Shown in pieces: positions 10,445 to 20,989 of a stretch of DNA of 64,000 nucleotides. Position 1 is the first letter of the stretch; every line of letters starts with the position of its first letter. The stretch covers positions 1,682,244,167-1,682,308,166 of the forward strand of contig CM062818.1 of NCBI GenBank assembly GCA_031772625.1, given 5' to 3'. Both the position numbers and the translations under genes were made by a program. The DNA comes from Pinus tabuliformis (lineage: Eukaryota > Streptophyta > Pinopsida > Pinales > Pinaceae). Under the pieces are notes generated by a model that was given only the letters and a program-made list of their open reading frames with translations, ran no database searches and was not told the DNA's origin.

Positions 10445-11620
10445 TCAACGCTTGAGTAGTTCTGGATACTTCTGCATAAAATTCTCATCCTCCCATGTGG
10501 AATCTTCAGCGGATAAGTTCTTCCACTTGATAAGATACTCTGAAATTGATCGATTTTGTAGCTGTCGAGTTCTTGTTTCTGTGACTACTTCCGGTTCCAA
10601 TATAATTTTTCCTTGCTCGTCAAGTTCTGGAAATATTGTTTGAACTGGGAGCTTGTTGCCTATAACCTTCTTTAAACATGAAACATGGAAAACTGGGTGC
10701 AACCGAGAAGCTGCAGGAAGCTCCAATTTGTATGCCATAGTACCAATCTTTTGCAACACCTTGTACGGACCATAATACTTGGTGATAATTTACTATCCTT
10801 CTTAGCTTGCTTGAGGGACATTTGCTTATATGGTTGTAGCGGTAGGAATACCCAATCACCTACATCAAAACTTCTTTCACTGCGATGTTGATCTGCCTAT
10901 TGTTTCATTATATTTTGTGCCAACACGAGGTTATCCTTTAAGAGTTGGAGGACTTGTTGTTGATGTTCGATGTGATGTTCCACTGCCTGAACCTTAGAAT
11001 TTTCTCTTAAATATGATGTGATGGATGGTGGTTGATACCCATAAAGTGCCATAAATGGGGTCATTTTTGTTGTTGTATGGAAGGAAGCGTTATACCCCCA
11101 TTCAGCCAGAGGCAACCATTTGACCCATTGTGTCTGTTTATTAGATACAAAGCAATGAAGATATCCTTCCAAACATTTGTTTACTATCTCAGTTTTCCCA
11201 TCAGATTGAGGATGATAAGATGAGCTATGAGCTAACTGAGTACCAAGATAAGAAAATAATTCTGTCCAAAAATTTCCAGTGAAGATGGGATCTCTGTCAC
11301 TTACAATAATCTTTGGGTTTCCATGTAGCTTTTGAATTGTTTCCATAAATGCAGTAGAAACTATATTGGCTTTAAATGGATGTGATAATGCACAAAAGTG
11401 TGCATACTTGGTAAGTCTGTCAACTACCACCATGATGCCACTCTTTCCCTCATACTTGGGTAAACCTGTGATAAAATCCATTGAAACCTCTTCCCAATGT
11501 TGGCGTGGAATGGATAAAGGTTGTAATAGACCCGGTGTCTTAATTGTTTCAACCTTATTTTGTTGGCAAACCAAACATTCCGCCACAAACTTTTGAATAT
11601 CTTATTTAAGGCCATCCCAA
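10445..11620 (-). pseudogene. G2 integrase and chromodomain region
   Basis: The integrase core shows WEEVSMDFITGLPKYEG, KIIVSDRDPIFTGNFW and SYHPQSDGKTEIVNKCLE, giving the D, D and E positions. The C-terminal part (about 10445-10760) has RLHPVFHVSCLKK and then a chromodomain with YLIKWKNLSAEDSTWEDE, which in known chromoviruses binds marked histone H3 and steers insertion into heterochromatin. The H-C zinc end lies near 11580. It is a fossil with a few breaks. Confidence 0.9.
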
Positions 11621-11715
11621 AAAAATTCCTTCTTAACCCTATGGTAAGTTTTTAAAAATCCTAAGTGCTCTCCTAAGGGAGAAGTGTGAAATTCCATAAG
11701 AATCTTTTGTTTTAG

Positions 11716-12999
11716 CTAGGAATTCTTACAGAGGTATAAGCGATCTTTGTACCATAATGAATCATTTTGCCAGCTAAATGTATCAGACGTACTGGAATCT
11801 TGTTGTAACTTTCGAATAAGTGCCCACACTTCTTCGTCATTCTTCCATTCCTCCCTTGCTTCGTTTATCCAATCTGGTTGGATAATAGAAATGGCACACA
11901 ACAATGCTTCCACATCCTCATCCTTTCTTGAGAGTGCATCTGCCACCACATTTTGCTTCCCTTTTTTGTAGATGATTTCAAAGTCATAACCCAACATCTT
12001 TGTGACCCACTTTTGTTGCTCTTCAGAGGATAATCTTTGTTCTAAAAAGTATTTAAGGCTATCATGATCCGTTTTTACCTTGAAGTGTCTTCCCATTAGG
12101 TAGGGTCGCCATTTCTTAAGTGCATGGAGTATTGCCAACATTTCCTTCTCATAAATAGCTTTGCTTAAAAACTTTCCCTTGATTGGACGACTTTCAAAAG
12201 CAATAGGTCTTTCATCTTGCATTAGAACAGCACCAATTCCATTTCCTGAAGCATCACATTCCACAATAAAGGTTTTTGTGAAGTCCGGTGTAGCTAAGAC
12301 CGGTGCTTGGCACATTGCCTCTTTAAGATGTTCAAAGGCCTTTGTTGCTTCCGGAGTCCATGAAAATGTATCTTTCTTCAATAATGTTGTTAGAGGTGCT
12401 GCTATTCTCCCATAATTCTTAACAAACTTGCAATAATACCCTATCAACCCGAGAAATCCTCGCAGATGCTTTATGGATGTGGGGATTTTCCATTCCTTAA
12501 TGGCTTTAATTTTGCTAGGGTCTACCTTAACTCCTTCATGAAATACAATATGACCCAGATATTCCACCTCCTGGACTCCAAAGAAACATTTGGATCTTTT
12601 TGCATATAATTGTTTCTCCTCCAATAGTTGTAGCACCCTGTCAACATGTTCAACATGATCCTTCCAAGACTTGTTGTAGATTAGTATATCATCAAAAAAT
12701 ACTAACACAAATTTTCTAAGGAATGGTTTGAAAATTGAATTCATCAAACCTTGAAATGTTGAAGGTGCATTGGTAAGACCAAAAGGCATGACCAAAAATG
12801 CATAATGACCCTCATGAGTTCTAAATACTGTTTTCGGAATGTCTTCAGTCTTCATTCTGATTTGATGATATCCTAAACGAAGATCCAACTTGGTGAAGTA
12901 AATTGATCCATGCAATTCATCCAGTAATTCATCAATGACAGGAATGGGGAACTTATCTTTAATAGTGAGCTTGTTGAGCTCCCTATAATCCGGACACAT
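11716..12999 (-). pseudogene. G2 reverse transcriptase and RNase H region
   Basis: RT motifs in order: CPDYRELNKLTIKDKFPIP, FTKLDLRLGYHQIRM, LVMPFGLTNAPSTFQ, then LVFFDDILIYNKS (FDDI catalytic box) and RGFLGLIGYYCKFVKNYG. RNase H shows IVECDASGNGIGAVLMQ, IYEKEMLAILHALKKWR and VKTDHDSLKYFLEQ. QNVVADALSRKDE closes the domain. This stretch is open for about 427 codons, fitting the low LTR divergence. Confidence 0.93.
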
Positions 13000-13002
13000 G
13001 CG

Positions 13003-13779
13003 CTATGATCCATCCTTCTTGTGCACCAATACTACTGGAGCAGAGAAAGAACTTTGACTTGGTTGAATTATACCAGCCTCTAGCATTTCTGCAACCATAC
13101 GTTCAATTTCACTCTTTTGGACATAGGGATATCTGTATGGCCTGATGTTTGGAGGAACACTTCCTGGAATCAGATGAATAGCATGATCATGATCACACAT
13201 AGGTGGGAGACCTTTGGGAGTCTCAAATACCTTGGAATGATTGTCCAAGACTTTTGGGAGATCTGGAGAAATAGATGATTCCAATGTGGAAACATCTAGT
13301 GAACATAATTGTGCAATTACACCTCTTTGATCCTTTTTTAGAAGCTTTGTCATATCATTATAGCTGATTATCTTTCCTAGTTTCCCTGTAATACCCCTTA
13401 ATTCAACTTCCTTTCCTTCCGTAGAAAATTTGATGAAAAGTTCTTGAAAATTAAAAGCTATTGTACCCAAGGATTGTAGCCATTGGACTCCTAGTACAAC
13501 ATCAGCACCTCCCATTGGAATGGAAAGCATTGGGCTAGTCAATACATATTCTCCCATGGATAACTTGATATTATGGCACTTTCCAGAGAAATTTATTGTT
13601 CTTCCATTTGCAATCATCACTTGATGCTTTGGTGCTGGATATAGGAAGCAATTCAATTCTTTTGCTACCTTACAATGAATAAAATTGTGGGTGCTTCCTG
13701 AATCAATCAATACTATTACCTTTTTCTTCTTGATTTGTCCTTGTATCTTGATGGTTTGAGGAGTGGTAATTCCTGCCAA
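13003..13779 (-). pseudogene. G2 protease and gag-pol linker region
   Basis: The active site reads VIVLIDSGSTHNFI-like (the DSG form of retropepsin), with a downstream ADVVLGVQWLQSLG flap-side motif. The segment continues into the RT N-terminus with AGIIQPSQSSFSAPVVLVHKKDGS. It lies directly before the RT region, as in all Gypsy pol genes. Confidence 0.88.
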
Positions 13780-13845
13780 TGCATTACAAGATATGGTCAG
13801 ATTTATTTGTTCTTCATCTAGACTTTGTTCCTGGATTATATCCTC

Positions 13846-14959
13846 TTATTTTGACCTTTCTTGCTCCTTTTCTTCTTCGTCTTCACAATCTATGTAGAAT
13901 AATTTCTTCTCAGCACACTTATGACCTTTAGTGTACTTGCTATCACAACTGTAACAAAGCCCTTTTGATCTTTTTTCTTCCAAGTGTTGTGGTTTCAACC
14001 TTATAGGTTGTGGAAAACTAGGGGCAACAACACTTCCATCTTTATAGTTGTGAGTGGTATGCTTCCTAGTTGCCATAATTTTGCTTTCCATTTTTTTTGC
14101 TAACCTGAATGCCTTCTCTAATGAATCTGGTTCCCAAAGGCGAACATCATGTTGGATATTATCCTTTAAAGACCCTATGAACACATCAATCCTATGCTCC
14201 TATGGAATATCTTTTACCCTTATGTTCAATTTTTGGAACTCCCTTTTGTTTGAGACTTATCAGTTGGCTAAAAAAAGTGTTGCTTTTTGTATCCTCATAA
14301 TGTGCTATCAATTCTTCCGTAAAAATTGCCCAAGTGATAAATTGTTTACAAGAGCAAAGCCATTGATACCATACAAACTAATTTGGTTCCAAATATAAAG
14401 TTTCCATACATACCTTTTGTGTGTTTTGCACATTATTGAGATAGAAGAATTGCTCCATCTGTAATATCCATGTGGCGGGATCCTTGCCATCAAACTTCCT
14501 CATATCGGTTTTTGGAACATGGTGAGTCTTCGATACAACATTAGAGTCTATGGAATCATGATTAACATTTCTTTTGTTCTCATCATGAGTTTCCTTTAGT
14601 ACCCTTTCACCCTTAGTGACCATTTCTTGTAGCAACTTATTCATATTTATCTTCAATTCTTCCATCTTATCATCCATGCCATCAATTTTAGCATCCATGC
14701 CATCCATCTTAGCTTCTACGCCTTTCTTTAAACAGTCCATCTTAGCTTCTACACCTTTCTTTAAACCATCCATCTTAGCTTCTACATCTTTCTTTAAACC
14801 ATCCATCTTAGATTCTGTTCCTTTTTGTGCAAGGGACACTTGTTGCACTTGGTCTTGTAATTTTGATATATCATGTTGCATTTCTTCCTCTTCTTCATGA
14901 GTCATGCTAGAGCTTTCAGGTTCCTTACTAGGTGTTTGCATTTTCTTTCCTCGGGGCAT
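13846..14959 (-). pseudogene. G2 gag region with CCHC knuckle and coiled-coil repeats
   Basis: The N-terminal part is acidic and then strongly heptad/hendecad-like: 11-residue repeats of the type KMDGLKKGVEA (about 14660-14830). KFDGKDPATWILQMEQFF, the classic start of Gypsy gag, follows. A zinc-knuckle-like segment (CYSCDSKYTKGHKC, near 13900-13960) closes the region. It is a fossil with a few breaks. Confidence 0.85.
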
Positions 14960-15624
14960 CAGTTACTGATAATAATGCTCTACTATGCCCTTTGAAATCC
15001 TTCAAAATAAATTTTCAAACCAAGCTTAAGCAAAAATTTAAGAAAATCTACACACATTTTTTCACTTTGTAGGAGCTCGATATTGCCTCTGATGTATCTA
15101 TTTACTTTCCAATCATCTAGTTCTAAATTTCTGAGCAATAGTAGCCCTCTGTGTCCTCTTTCCAATACCACAAGTTTGACCCAAATTGGATTCTCCAAGG
15201 AAGAGTTATGTGAAATCTCCCACAGTGACTTGCTTATAGACTAGTTCCGTAGAGCGAACTTGTACGACGTGCCACGAGTCACTGTTTCGACCTTTGGATC
15301 TAAAACATGCATACAAGAAACTACAGTCCGTCCTCTTTCTGTACCTTCTTACGAAATTTCAATCCGATCCCCAGAGAGAAAGTTATGACGATTTTCCCCA
15401 GGTCACCTGTTTTGAATGTAATTCAGGAGTCTGCAAAAAGACCAACTTCCTCAGAGCATATCTCCGCAAATATCGCGCGAAAAGATCTGAAATTTGGACC
15501 CAAGGTTCAACGCAATTTCTTCTCAAATGGGTTTTTTTTGTGACTTCTAAAACGTCACAGAAAAAAAGTTATAGCGAAAATGCCACGATGACCTATTTGG
15601 AGCAGCGAAACCCTAGAATCCAAA
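14960..15624 (-). other. G2 leader
   Basis: Non-coding leader between primer-binding site and gag on the minus strand. The open frames here are short and show nothing recognisable. Confidence 0.6.
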
Positions 15625-15636
15625 GCTCTGATACCA
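15625..15636 (-). other. primer-binding site of G2
   Basis: The minus strand reads TGGTATCAGAGC, complementary to the initiator tRNA-Met 3' end, two bases from the LTR end. Confidence 0.9.
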
Positions 15637-15638
15637 AA

Positions 15639-15970
15639 TGTTATGAACCAGCTCAAGAAAAGATAGAAAAAATAGATCAACGTTTTAGAATTCAGCCTCT
15701 TCGAGGGGGAAACCTCCTTTACATTACATAAATGAACAATTCTTGGATGATTCAAATGACAAAACCTCCTTTCTATATATAGGAGTCTAAGGAGTCACAA
15801 TATAATCCAGCCGACCTATCAATAATAATATAAAGCCACAAAAATAACAATAGAGGGATTCTATGGGGCACAGTAATAACAATATGGGGGCAATAGGGGC
15901 ACAACAATATTAATAAGGGGTATAACTACAATAGTAATGGGGTAATCACTAATATTATAGGGACCCAGCA
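15639..15970 (-). repeat. 5' LTR of G2
   Basis: 332 bp, from TGTTATGAACC to GACCCAGCA on the plus strand. The primer-binding site lies two bases inside. The sequence CTATATATAGGAG (about 15772) gives a TATA-like box on either strand. Confidence 0.95.
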
Positions 15971-15975
15971 GTTCC

Positions 15976-16946
15976 TTTGCAACAATACCAATGATTTGAC
16001 CATAACTGAGGATGAAACTTTTGCTAAGTCAAGACAGGAGGAAGAAAAGTTGAAGAAAGTAAAATCCAAGCTAGATAAGGTTGTGGGTCAGATTGATGCT
16101 ATTTTCTCTTTATATTCTGATGTCTTATCTTACAGATCTCCTGCTACAAACTATGCTCTGTTTTTTTTGGAAAGATTTTCATTGTTGAAGATTAAAGCTA
16201 TTAAGGCCAGCAAGTCGGTTGAATTGAAGACAGCTGAAGAATTCATAAATTGTTGTAAGGAGCATGGGATAAAAGTCCAACGTCTTCTCTGTGAACTTTA
16301 TTTGCATAATTTTTTATTAGACAGGGAGGTGGATAACAATCCTAGCCCTTTTATTGGGGACATTCAGTTCCAGGCCTTCATTTCCTTCGCAGTGAACCAA
16401 CTTAAGTGGTCCAGGGCTTATAACACCTTTCAAAGGAAAGAACATGGACTGGATTTGTGGGTAAGGGGTGAGCCTACTCAACCCTTGCATATTTTTGTTA
16501 GACACAAGAGGTTCATGAAACAGGAGGGAGTAATTAAGAATCTGGGGCCTATACATAAAGAAATTGTGCAAGCAGGAAGGGCATATTTCTTATCCATACA
16601 GGAAAGGTCCTTACTTGCATCCAAACAGAGATGGATAGTCTCCACCAATAGTGTCAAGAACAGAGAACCGTTTGGCTACAGGAATTTTAAAGCTGTCGCA
16701 GGCCGTTTTGTCACATATAGTAATATTATCTTGAGGGAAGGACCACATTGGCTAGGATGTCGATTTAGGAGCCCTGTTATTTGGTACCCTCTTGAGGGAT
16801 ACCGTTCTGATTACAAGTTGCCTGATGGTCATGAAGGGATAGCCTTTGCAAATTTAATACAAAAGCACGGTTTTAGGTTGTATAAGGAAGAAGTCTTTCC
16901 TGCTTACTCTTTAACTGCATTACATATTAACTACTTATTTTCATGA
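15976..16946 (+). pseudogene. G1 extra ORF after pol, second part
   Basis: This segment begins just after the target duplication of G2 and stays open for about 316 codons. It starts with a Lys/Glu-rich coiled coil (about 16030-16090). It continues with a mixed alpha/beta-looking region containing KEHGIKVQRLLCELYLHN, GPHWLGCRFRSP and VIWYPLEG. I see no signal peptide or clear membrane span, so an envelope-like role is not supported. It ends about 30 bp before the polypurine tract of G1. The function is unknown. Confidence 0.6.
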
Positions 16947-16961
16947 GGACATGAAACAAGG

Positions 16962-16975
16962 TAAGAAGGGGAGTA
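16962..16975 (+). other. polypurine tract of G1
   Basis: The purine run GTAAGAAGGGGAGTA lies directly before TGTTGGGCC, the start of the 3' LTR. Confidence 0.75.
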
Positions 16976-18046
16976 TGTTGGGCCGTGCAAAAGGTATAAA
17001 TTTACCCTTGATTACATTATATTTTTCCTCCTTTTTATGCATTTGTGCCATGATGTAACAAGGTTTTGAAAGAATTTCGATAGAAAGTGAACGAAATCTC
17101 TTTTGATATGATTTGGCTGTCAAAACTAACTTTTGTTGCTTTTTATGCAAAGATTTGCGAATGGGACAATTGTTGTTCAATCTATTGAACAAGAAAGGCT
17201 AAACAAGGAGAAAAGAGTGTGTCTTATGCGGTCAGTTGAGAAGTGGATCGGAAGGATCAGCGCAAGACAGAAGATTGTTTTGATAATAGCATTTGGTCAC
17301 AAATTCCTCAGGATCTCCTGATCCTGAGGAATCACAGTTATCTCTTTTCCTCTTTGACTATAAGAGGGGAAAAATGAATAGAATAGAGCACTTTTGCCTT
17401 TTTACTTCGGTTGTAATTTTAAGATACAGAGTGTTATTCTAAAGAACACAATGTTACTGTAATGACATTTGGAGTTAATGAGTAATATATAGTTTGTGTT
17501 TCTGTTTGCTCGCAATATTCTGAGTAACTAGGCAGTAATCATTGGTGGCTTGGACCCGGTCACTGGTGGATTTCACTGCTTCTCCCTTTGTTATACTTTT
17601 ACCGTTTTACTGCAAGTCTAATTATTTTGTTTTATAGTTTTACGATTGATCTACTTGATATATAAATCATCGGTGTTGAGTTTGTGCATTGCGCGCATTA
17701 TTTCTTATTACTGTTGATTGGTTTCATTTATTTATGTCATAGATTGATTCAATTATTAGATAATTAGTAGATAAGAGTTATTTCCTGCTAATTGAAATCC
17801 ATAGTATTATTTGTTAGATCAGGTGCATTACTGTTATGCAAAAGTTTCTATTCAGCTGAAAGAAATCTGTTATTGCTACAGTGTACTCGGTTGATGTGCT
17901 TATGGCCTGTAATTGCAATTAGAGCTTTTTTATTGAGATTGAGTTTTGATGCTTGAACAGATTAATTTCTTTGAAGTTACAAGTTTGGTAGTTTATGGTT
18001 TGATCTGTTTACTCTTGTATTGAAATCAATAAGTTATCTTAAAGCA
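16976..18046 (+). repeat. 3' LTR of G1
   Basis: It starts TGTTGGGCCGTGC right after the polypurine tract. A TATA-like CTATAAGAG lies at 17358-17366. One GTTCAATCTATTGAAC palindrome sits at about 17174, and an 11-bp inverted pair (CCTCAGGATC / GATCCTGAGG) lies at about 17307-17331. The right end is uncertain; CTTAAAGCA at 18046 is the best candidate, but it could end near 17575. The partner LTR is not in the window. Confidence 0.6.
17358..17366 (+). promoter_or_regulatory. TATA-like box in G1 LTR
   Basis: CTATAAGAG lies about 380 bp into the LTR, a usual U3 position, followed by AT-rich sequence where R would begin. This rests on sequence pattern only. Confidence 0.45.
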
Positions 18047-18099
18047 TTACTTTCTATAGATACAATGATTTCCATCACCTGCACATACTATGTACACTC

Positions 18100-18320
18100 T
18101 TGAAAGAAAATACCTACCCAGGTCGATAATTAATGTGAGGCATTTAGGAGTTCTAAAAGACATCTTATATGCACCAACAGATATGGGGATAAAACACCAT
18201 TCACAAGTATCATGAAGGTAGATGGTGCATTACATAAACCAAATGGCATAACAATGTATTCATATAAATCTTGCCTTGTTTTCACAGAAGTTTTATCATG
18301 GTGGTTAATTGCTACAAAGT
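18100..18320 (-). pseudogene. Gypsy reverse-transcriptase fragment
   Basis: The minus strand reads [19 protein letters not shown] followed by [14 protein letters not shown], the RT palm motif around the conserved PFGL box. Nothing else of the element is recognisable nearby. It is a short decayed fragment next to solo LTR A1. Confidence 0.75.
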
Positions 18321-18460
18321 AGTGAAGAAGTGTGTATTCACTTTAAGAAGGCATATGCATGAGGTAGTACAAATTTATGGGTTGAAAATAACCATGTCAT
18401 CCTCCAACCAATGTCCAATTAGCACCACATGTCATCCTAGGTGGCATCTCCTGTTAAAAA

Positions 18461-19507
18461 TGTTGGAAAATGTAACTAGGTTCGGTCTTCAGAATTATCT
18501 TTGTACTTGTATCAATTTGTATTTTATGTAAAAGAAAAAAGAAGAAAAAAGAGAAAAATATTTTTTTATTATTAGTTAAGCATGTTCTTCATGATTCTAT
18601 GATTTATTGAGTAAAAGAGTCAAAGTTCTATTTGGACTTCTTCTAAATAAAAAGGGATTTTTTCTTTTCTTATCAAAATGTAATTTGGGTAAAAACACCT
18701 CAAGAAGCCAAGTTGTCCCTCTTAGATGACAAGTTGTCTCACTGCAAGGATGTGTCTTTTTGCATATGAGAACAACTATATTGGCATGCGTCCTCCACCA
18801 AAGAGTAGGGAATTCAATGTTTCTCTGTAATGAATTATGAAGTGTAATGATGCATAGTTTACTGAGGCTAAAGAGCTGAAATGATGCTAAGTTTCTTGAG
18901 GCTAAAGAGTTGAAATCATGTGAGTTTCCTGAGGTTATAGTTCTGAAGTTAATGTGAGTTTTCTTGAGATGAAGATGTGCAAAATTCAGAAGTGAAGATA
19001 AGTGAGCTCTTTGTGGAAGAAGATCTGAAACAATGTGAGATCTTTTTGGAAACATGGTTTGTAGTAATGAAAAGTTCTTGTGATCAATGATTTGAAGAAA
19101 TGTGAGTTCTTTATTCTGGAACAAGAGAAAGTTCCTTGTGGAATATGAGTTGAGTTTGATGAAAGTTACACTATTTGATATTGATGTTATTCCCTGTGAC
19201 TAAGATAATGAATTTGGAGGTCTTGAATTGGCATCTTGGAGGTTGGATTCTTGTGTCTTGGATTTCTCACTTTGATCTGTATTTATAAGAAGAGAATTTG
19301 CTTGTGTTTTCCCCCCTTTGGGGTTCTTCCCTGGCTTGGAGCTTATATTATGTGTTCATTGTCTATTGTGATCTTCATGTTTATGTATTTGGTAATTGTT
19401 TGATGAAAAGAACATAATAAAAATAATAAGAAGCCAACAGACATTCACGAGCAATCATCAAGAAAGATAAATCCAATATAATATGCAAGCAACATGATTT
19501 CTAAACA
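18461..19507 (+). repeat. A1: solo LTR
   Basis: A 1,047-bp LTR from TGTTGGAAAATGTAAC to TTTCTAAACA, flanked by AAAAA on both sides (18456-18460 and 19508-19512), a plausible 5-bp target duplication, with no primer-binding site or polypurine tract. It matches A2 (29257-30232) and part of A3, including the purine-rich ATGTAAAAGAAAAAAGAAG start and the GGTAATTGTTTGATGAAAAG end. A solo LTR usually marks past LTR-LTR recombination. Confidence 0.75.
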
Positions 19508-19599
19508 AAAAATAGACCTTCTAAATTAGTGATAAAGGAGAGTTATGAAAAACCCTAGCTCTACTTCCGTCGGTGGGATTTTTGTTGGGTTTATATGGC

Positions 19600-20690
19600 A
19601 GTTGGCCTGGAGGGGGCTTCTCCCCCCTCCCTCATGATGATGAGGTGACCTTCTAGGCACTTGTGGCCTCCCTCAGGAAGAAACCATGGTCAAAGGAGTT
19701 GCAATCCCAATTTGTTGAAAGGTCTAAAAATATTTCCTCTGTAGCACTTCTCGTGGGATTCCAATAGACATATTTGACCTTATCGAATAGAGCTATAGTG
19801 GCAATTTCATGGGAATGTGGCCATCCCCAAAATTGATGGAGTAGTGGTTAGAAAAATCCTGTAAACCAATGATGAAGGGTGATATCAGCCTTTGTGCATG
19901 TGGGCTTCTTTGCATTTTTCTTTGAGTTTAAAAAAGATAGAGATATATTTTTCAAGAATGACACATACTTCTTTGAGGCCATAGGTTCGTATTTAAATTC
20001 ATGTTCATTATATTTTTACCCAAACGACGACATCCCAAATATAATGTCAATCTAGGTTAAGCTCCCGAGACTCCTGCTTTAGTGCTAGAGTGATGATTTC
20101 CTGAAAGCATAGGAGATGGATTGGGAAGATATATGGATTGCGCTGAAATAAAGGGTCACCAGTTGGCGTGTGCAAACATATTTTTAGAGGTCAATCTAGA
20201 AAAAGGATTACCCTATGATATCTATCTAACATAGGGGGAATGGAGCCATCGATAGGTACTGGACGATGAACAATTGCTATTCAAGTGTAGGATATGCCAC
20301 GAGTATGGACATTTTTCTAGGGATTGTAAGAAACCCCAATCTGGAAAAGGGGAAGGAGCAACCTCACTTCAGGAAGAACAATGACAAACTCAACGAAAAG
20401 GGGGAAAATAAAGGAAAGATGAAATCAAGTAAAAATCCTCAAGGTCAAAAAAAAAATGAAGCCACAACTTCATCAAATCCCTACAAGGTCCTTCAATCAC
20501 AAGAAGACAGTGAGCAAGAAGCTTTGAAGAATGGAGATGAAGTTGTGGAAGAGGAAGATGATATATTAGAGGAGGAAGAGGGGGAAATTTGTGAACCAGG
20601 ACTGACAAGGGTCACAAATCCATTAGAAAAGGAGCAACCTATGACTCAAAACAATAGCCAAAATCCACTAGTTCTAGAAAATCGGTGATA
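19600..20690 (+). pseudogene. L1 ORF1 (CCHC RNA-binding protein)
   Basis: ORF1 proteins of plant LINEs bind element RNA. The segment NLEKGLPYDIYLT, then a W-containing stretch, leads to the zinc knuckle CRICHEYGHFSRDC (20286-20327), a C-x2-C-x4-H-x4-C pattern with the HEYGHF core I associate with seed-plant LINEs. Downstream is a long Lys/Glu-rich tail (20330-20688) ending at a TGA. Upstream the frame has several stops and shifts, so the start is not definable. The N-terminal DUF4283-type domain is only faintly visible. Confidence 0.75.
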
Positions 20691-20989
20691 AGAGGTAGAA
20701 GGGATGCCCTTGGCACAAAAGGAAACAGAGGTAAGGACTAGGAAAGTTGTGACAAGAAATGTAAGGAAGAAAATGAGTTGGGGAGATGAATCAACCAACT
20801 TTGAATCAAAAATTCAAAAAAAGGGAGGAAGACCTTCTAAAAAATAAGAAATAGAGGCAGAGGTGGAACAAAATAAAAATCTAGGAATCAACCTCAAATT
20901 ACAAAAGTTTTTAGAACTGTGACAAATAAAGAAAAAGGGAGAATCAAAGCACGAGGAGGTAAGCCAAACACCTCCAAAAATAAATGAAA

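Larger units (their letters stand above)
10083..15970 (-). mobile_element. G2: compact chromodomain Gypsy retrotransposon nested in G1
   Basis: A 5,888-bp element with two 332-bp LTRs, flanked by a perfect 5-bp target duplication GTTCC (10078-10082 and 15971-15975). Minus-strand order: LTR, initiator-Met primer-binding site, gag, protease, RT, RNase H, integrase, chromodomain, polypurine tract, LTR. Its small size, short LTRs and chromodomain fit a Reina-like chromovirus. The LTRs differ at about 7 of 332 positions (2%). That is under 1 My at cereal-like rates, or several My at slow conifer-like rates. It is broken, with about six breaks, but all parts are present. Confidence 0.93.
1775..18046 (+). 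mobile_element. G1: Ty3/Gypsy LTR retrotransposon, left end missing
   Basis: Order on the plus strand: protease, RT, RNase H, integrase, a palindrome-rich spacer, an extra ORF, polypurine tract and 3' LTR. Gag and 5' LTR are absent because C1 entered near the protease region; they may lie left of the window. G2 is inserted in the extra ORF. The pol sequence and the ORF after pol suggest the Athila/Tat side of the Gypsy tree; this is inference from motif style. The element is broken, with roughly ten or more breaks across the coding regions. An alternative is that pol (to about 6884) and the extra ORF belong to two abutting elements. Confidence 0.75.

Noticed and set aside
15996-16946. Envelope-like gene
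   Set aside because: There is no signal peptide, no membrane anchor and no cleavage motif; it is left as an unknown extra ORF.
18597-19124. 175-codon minus-strand frame in A1
   Set aside because: It lies antisense within a solo LTR and shows no homology pattern.
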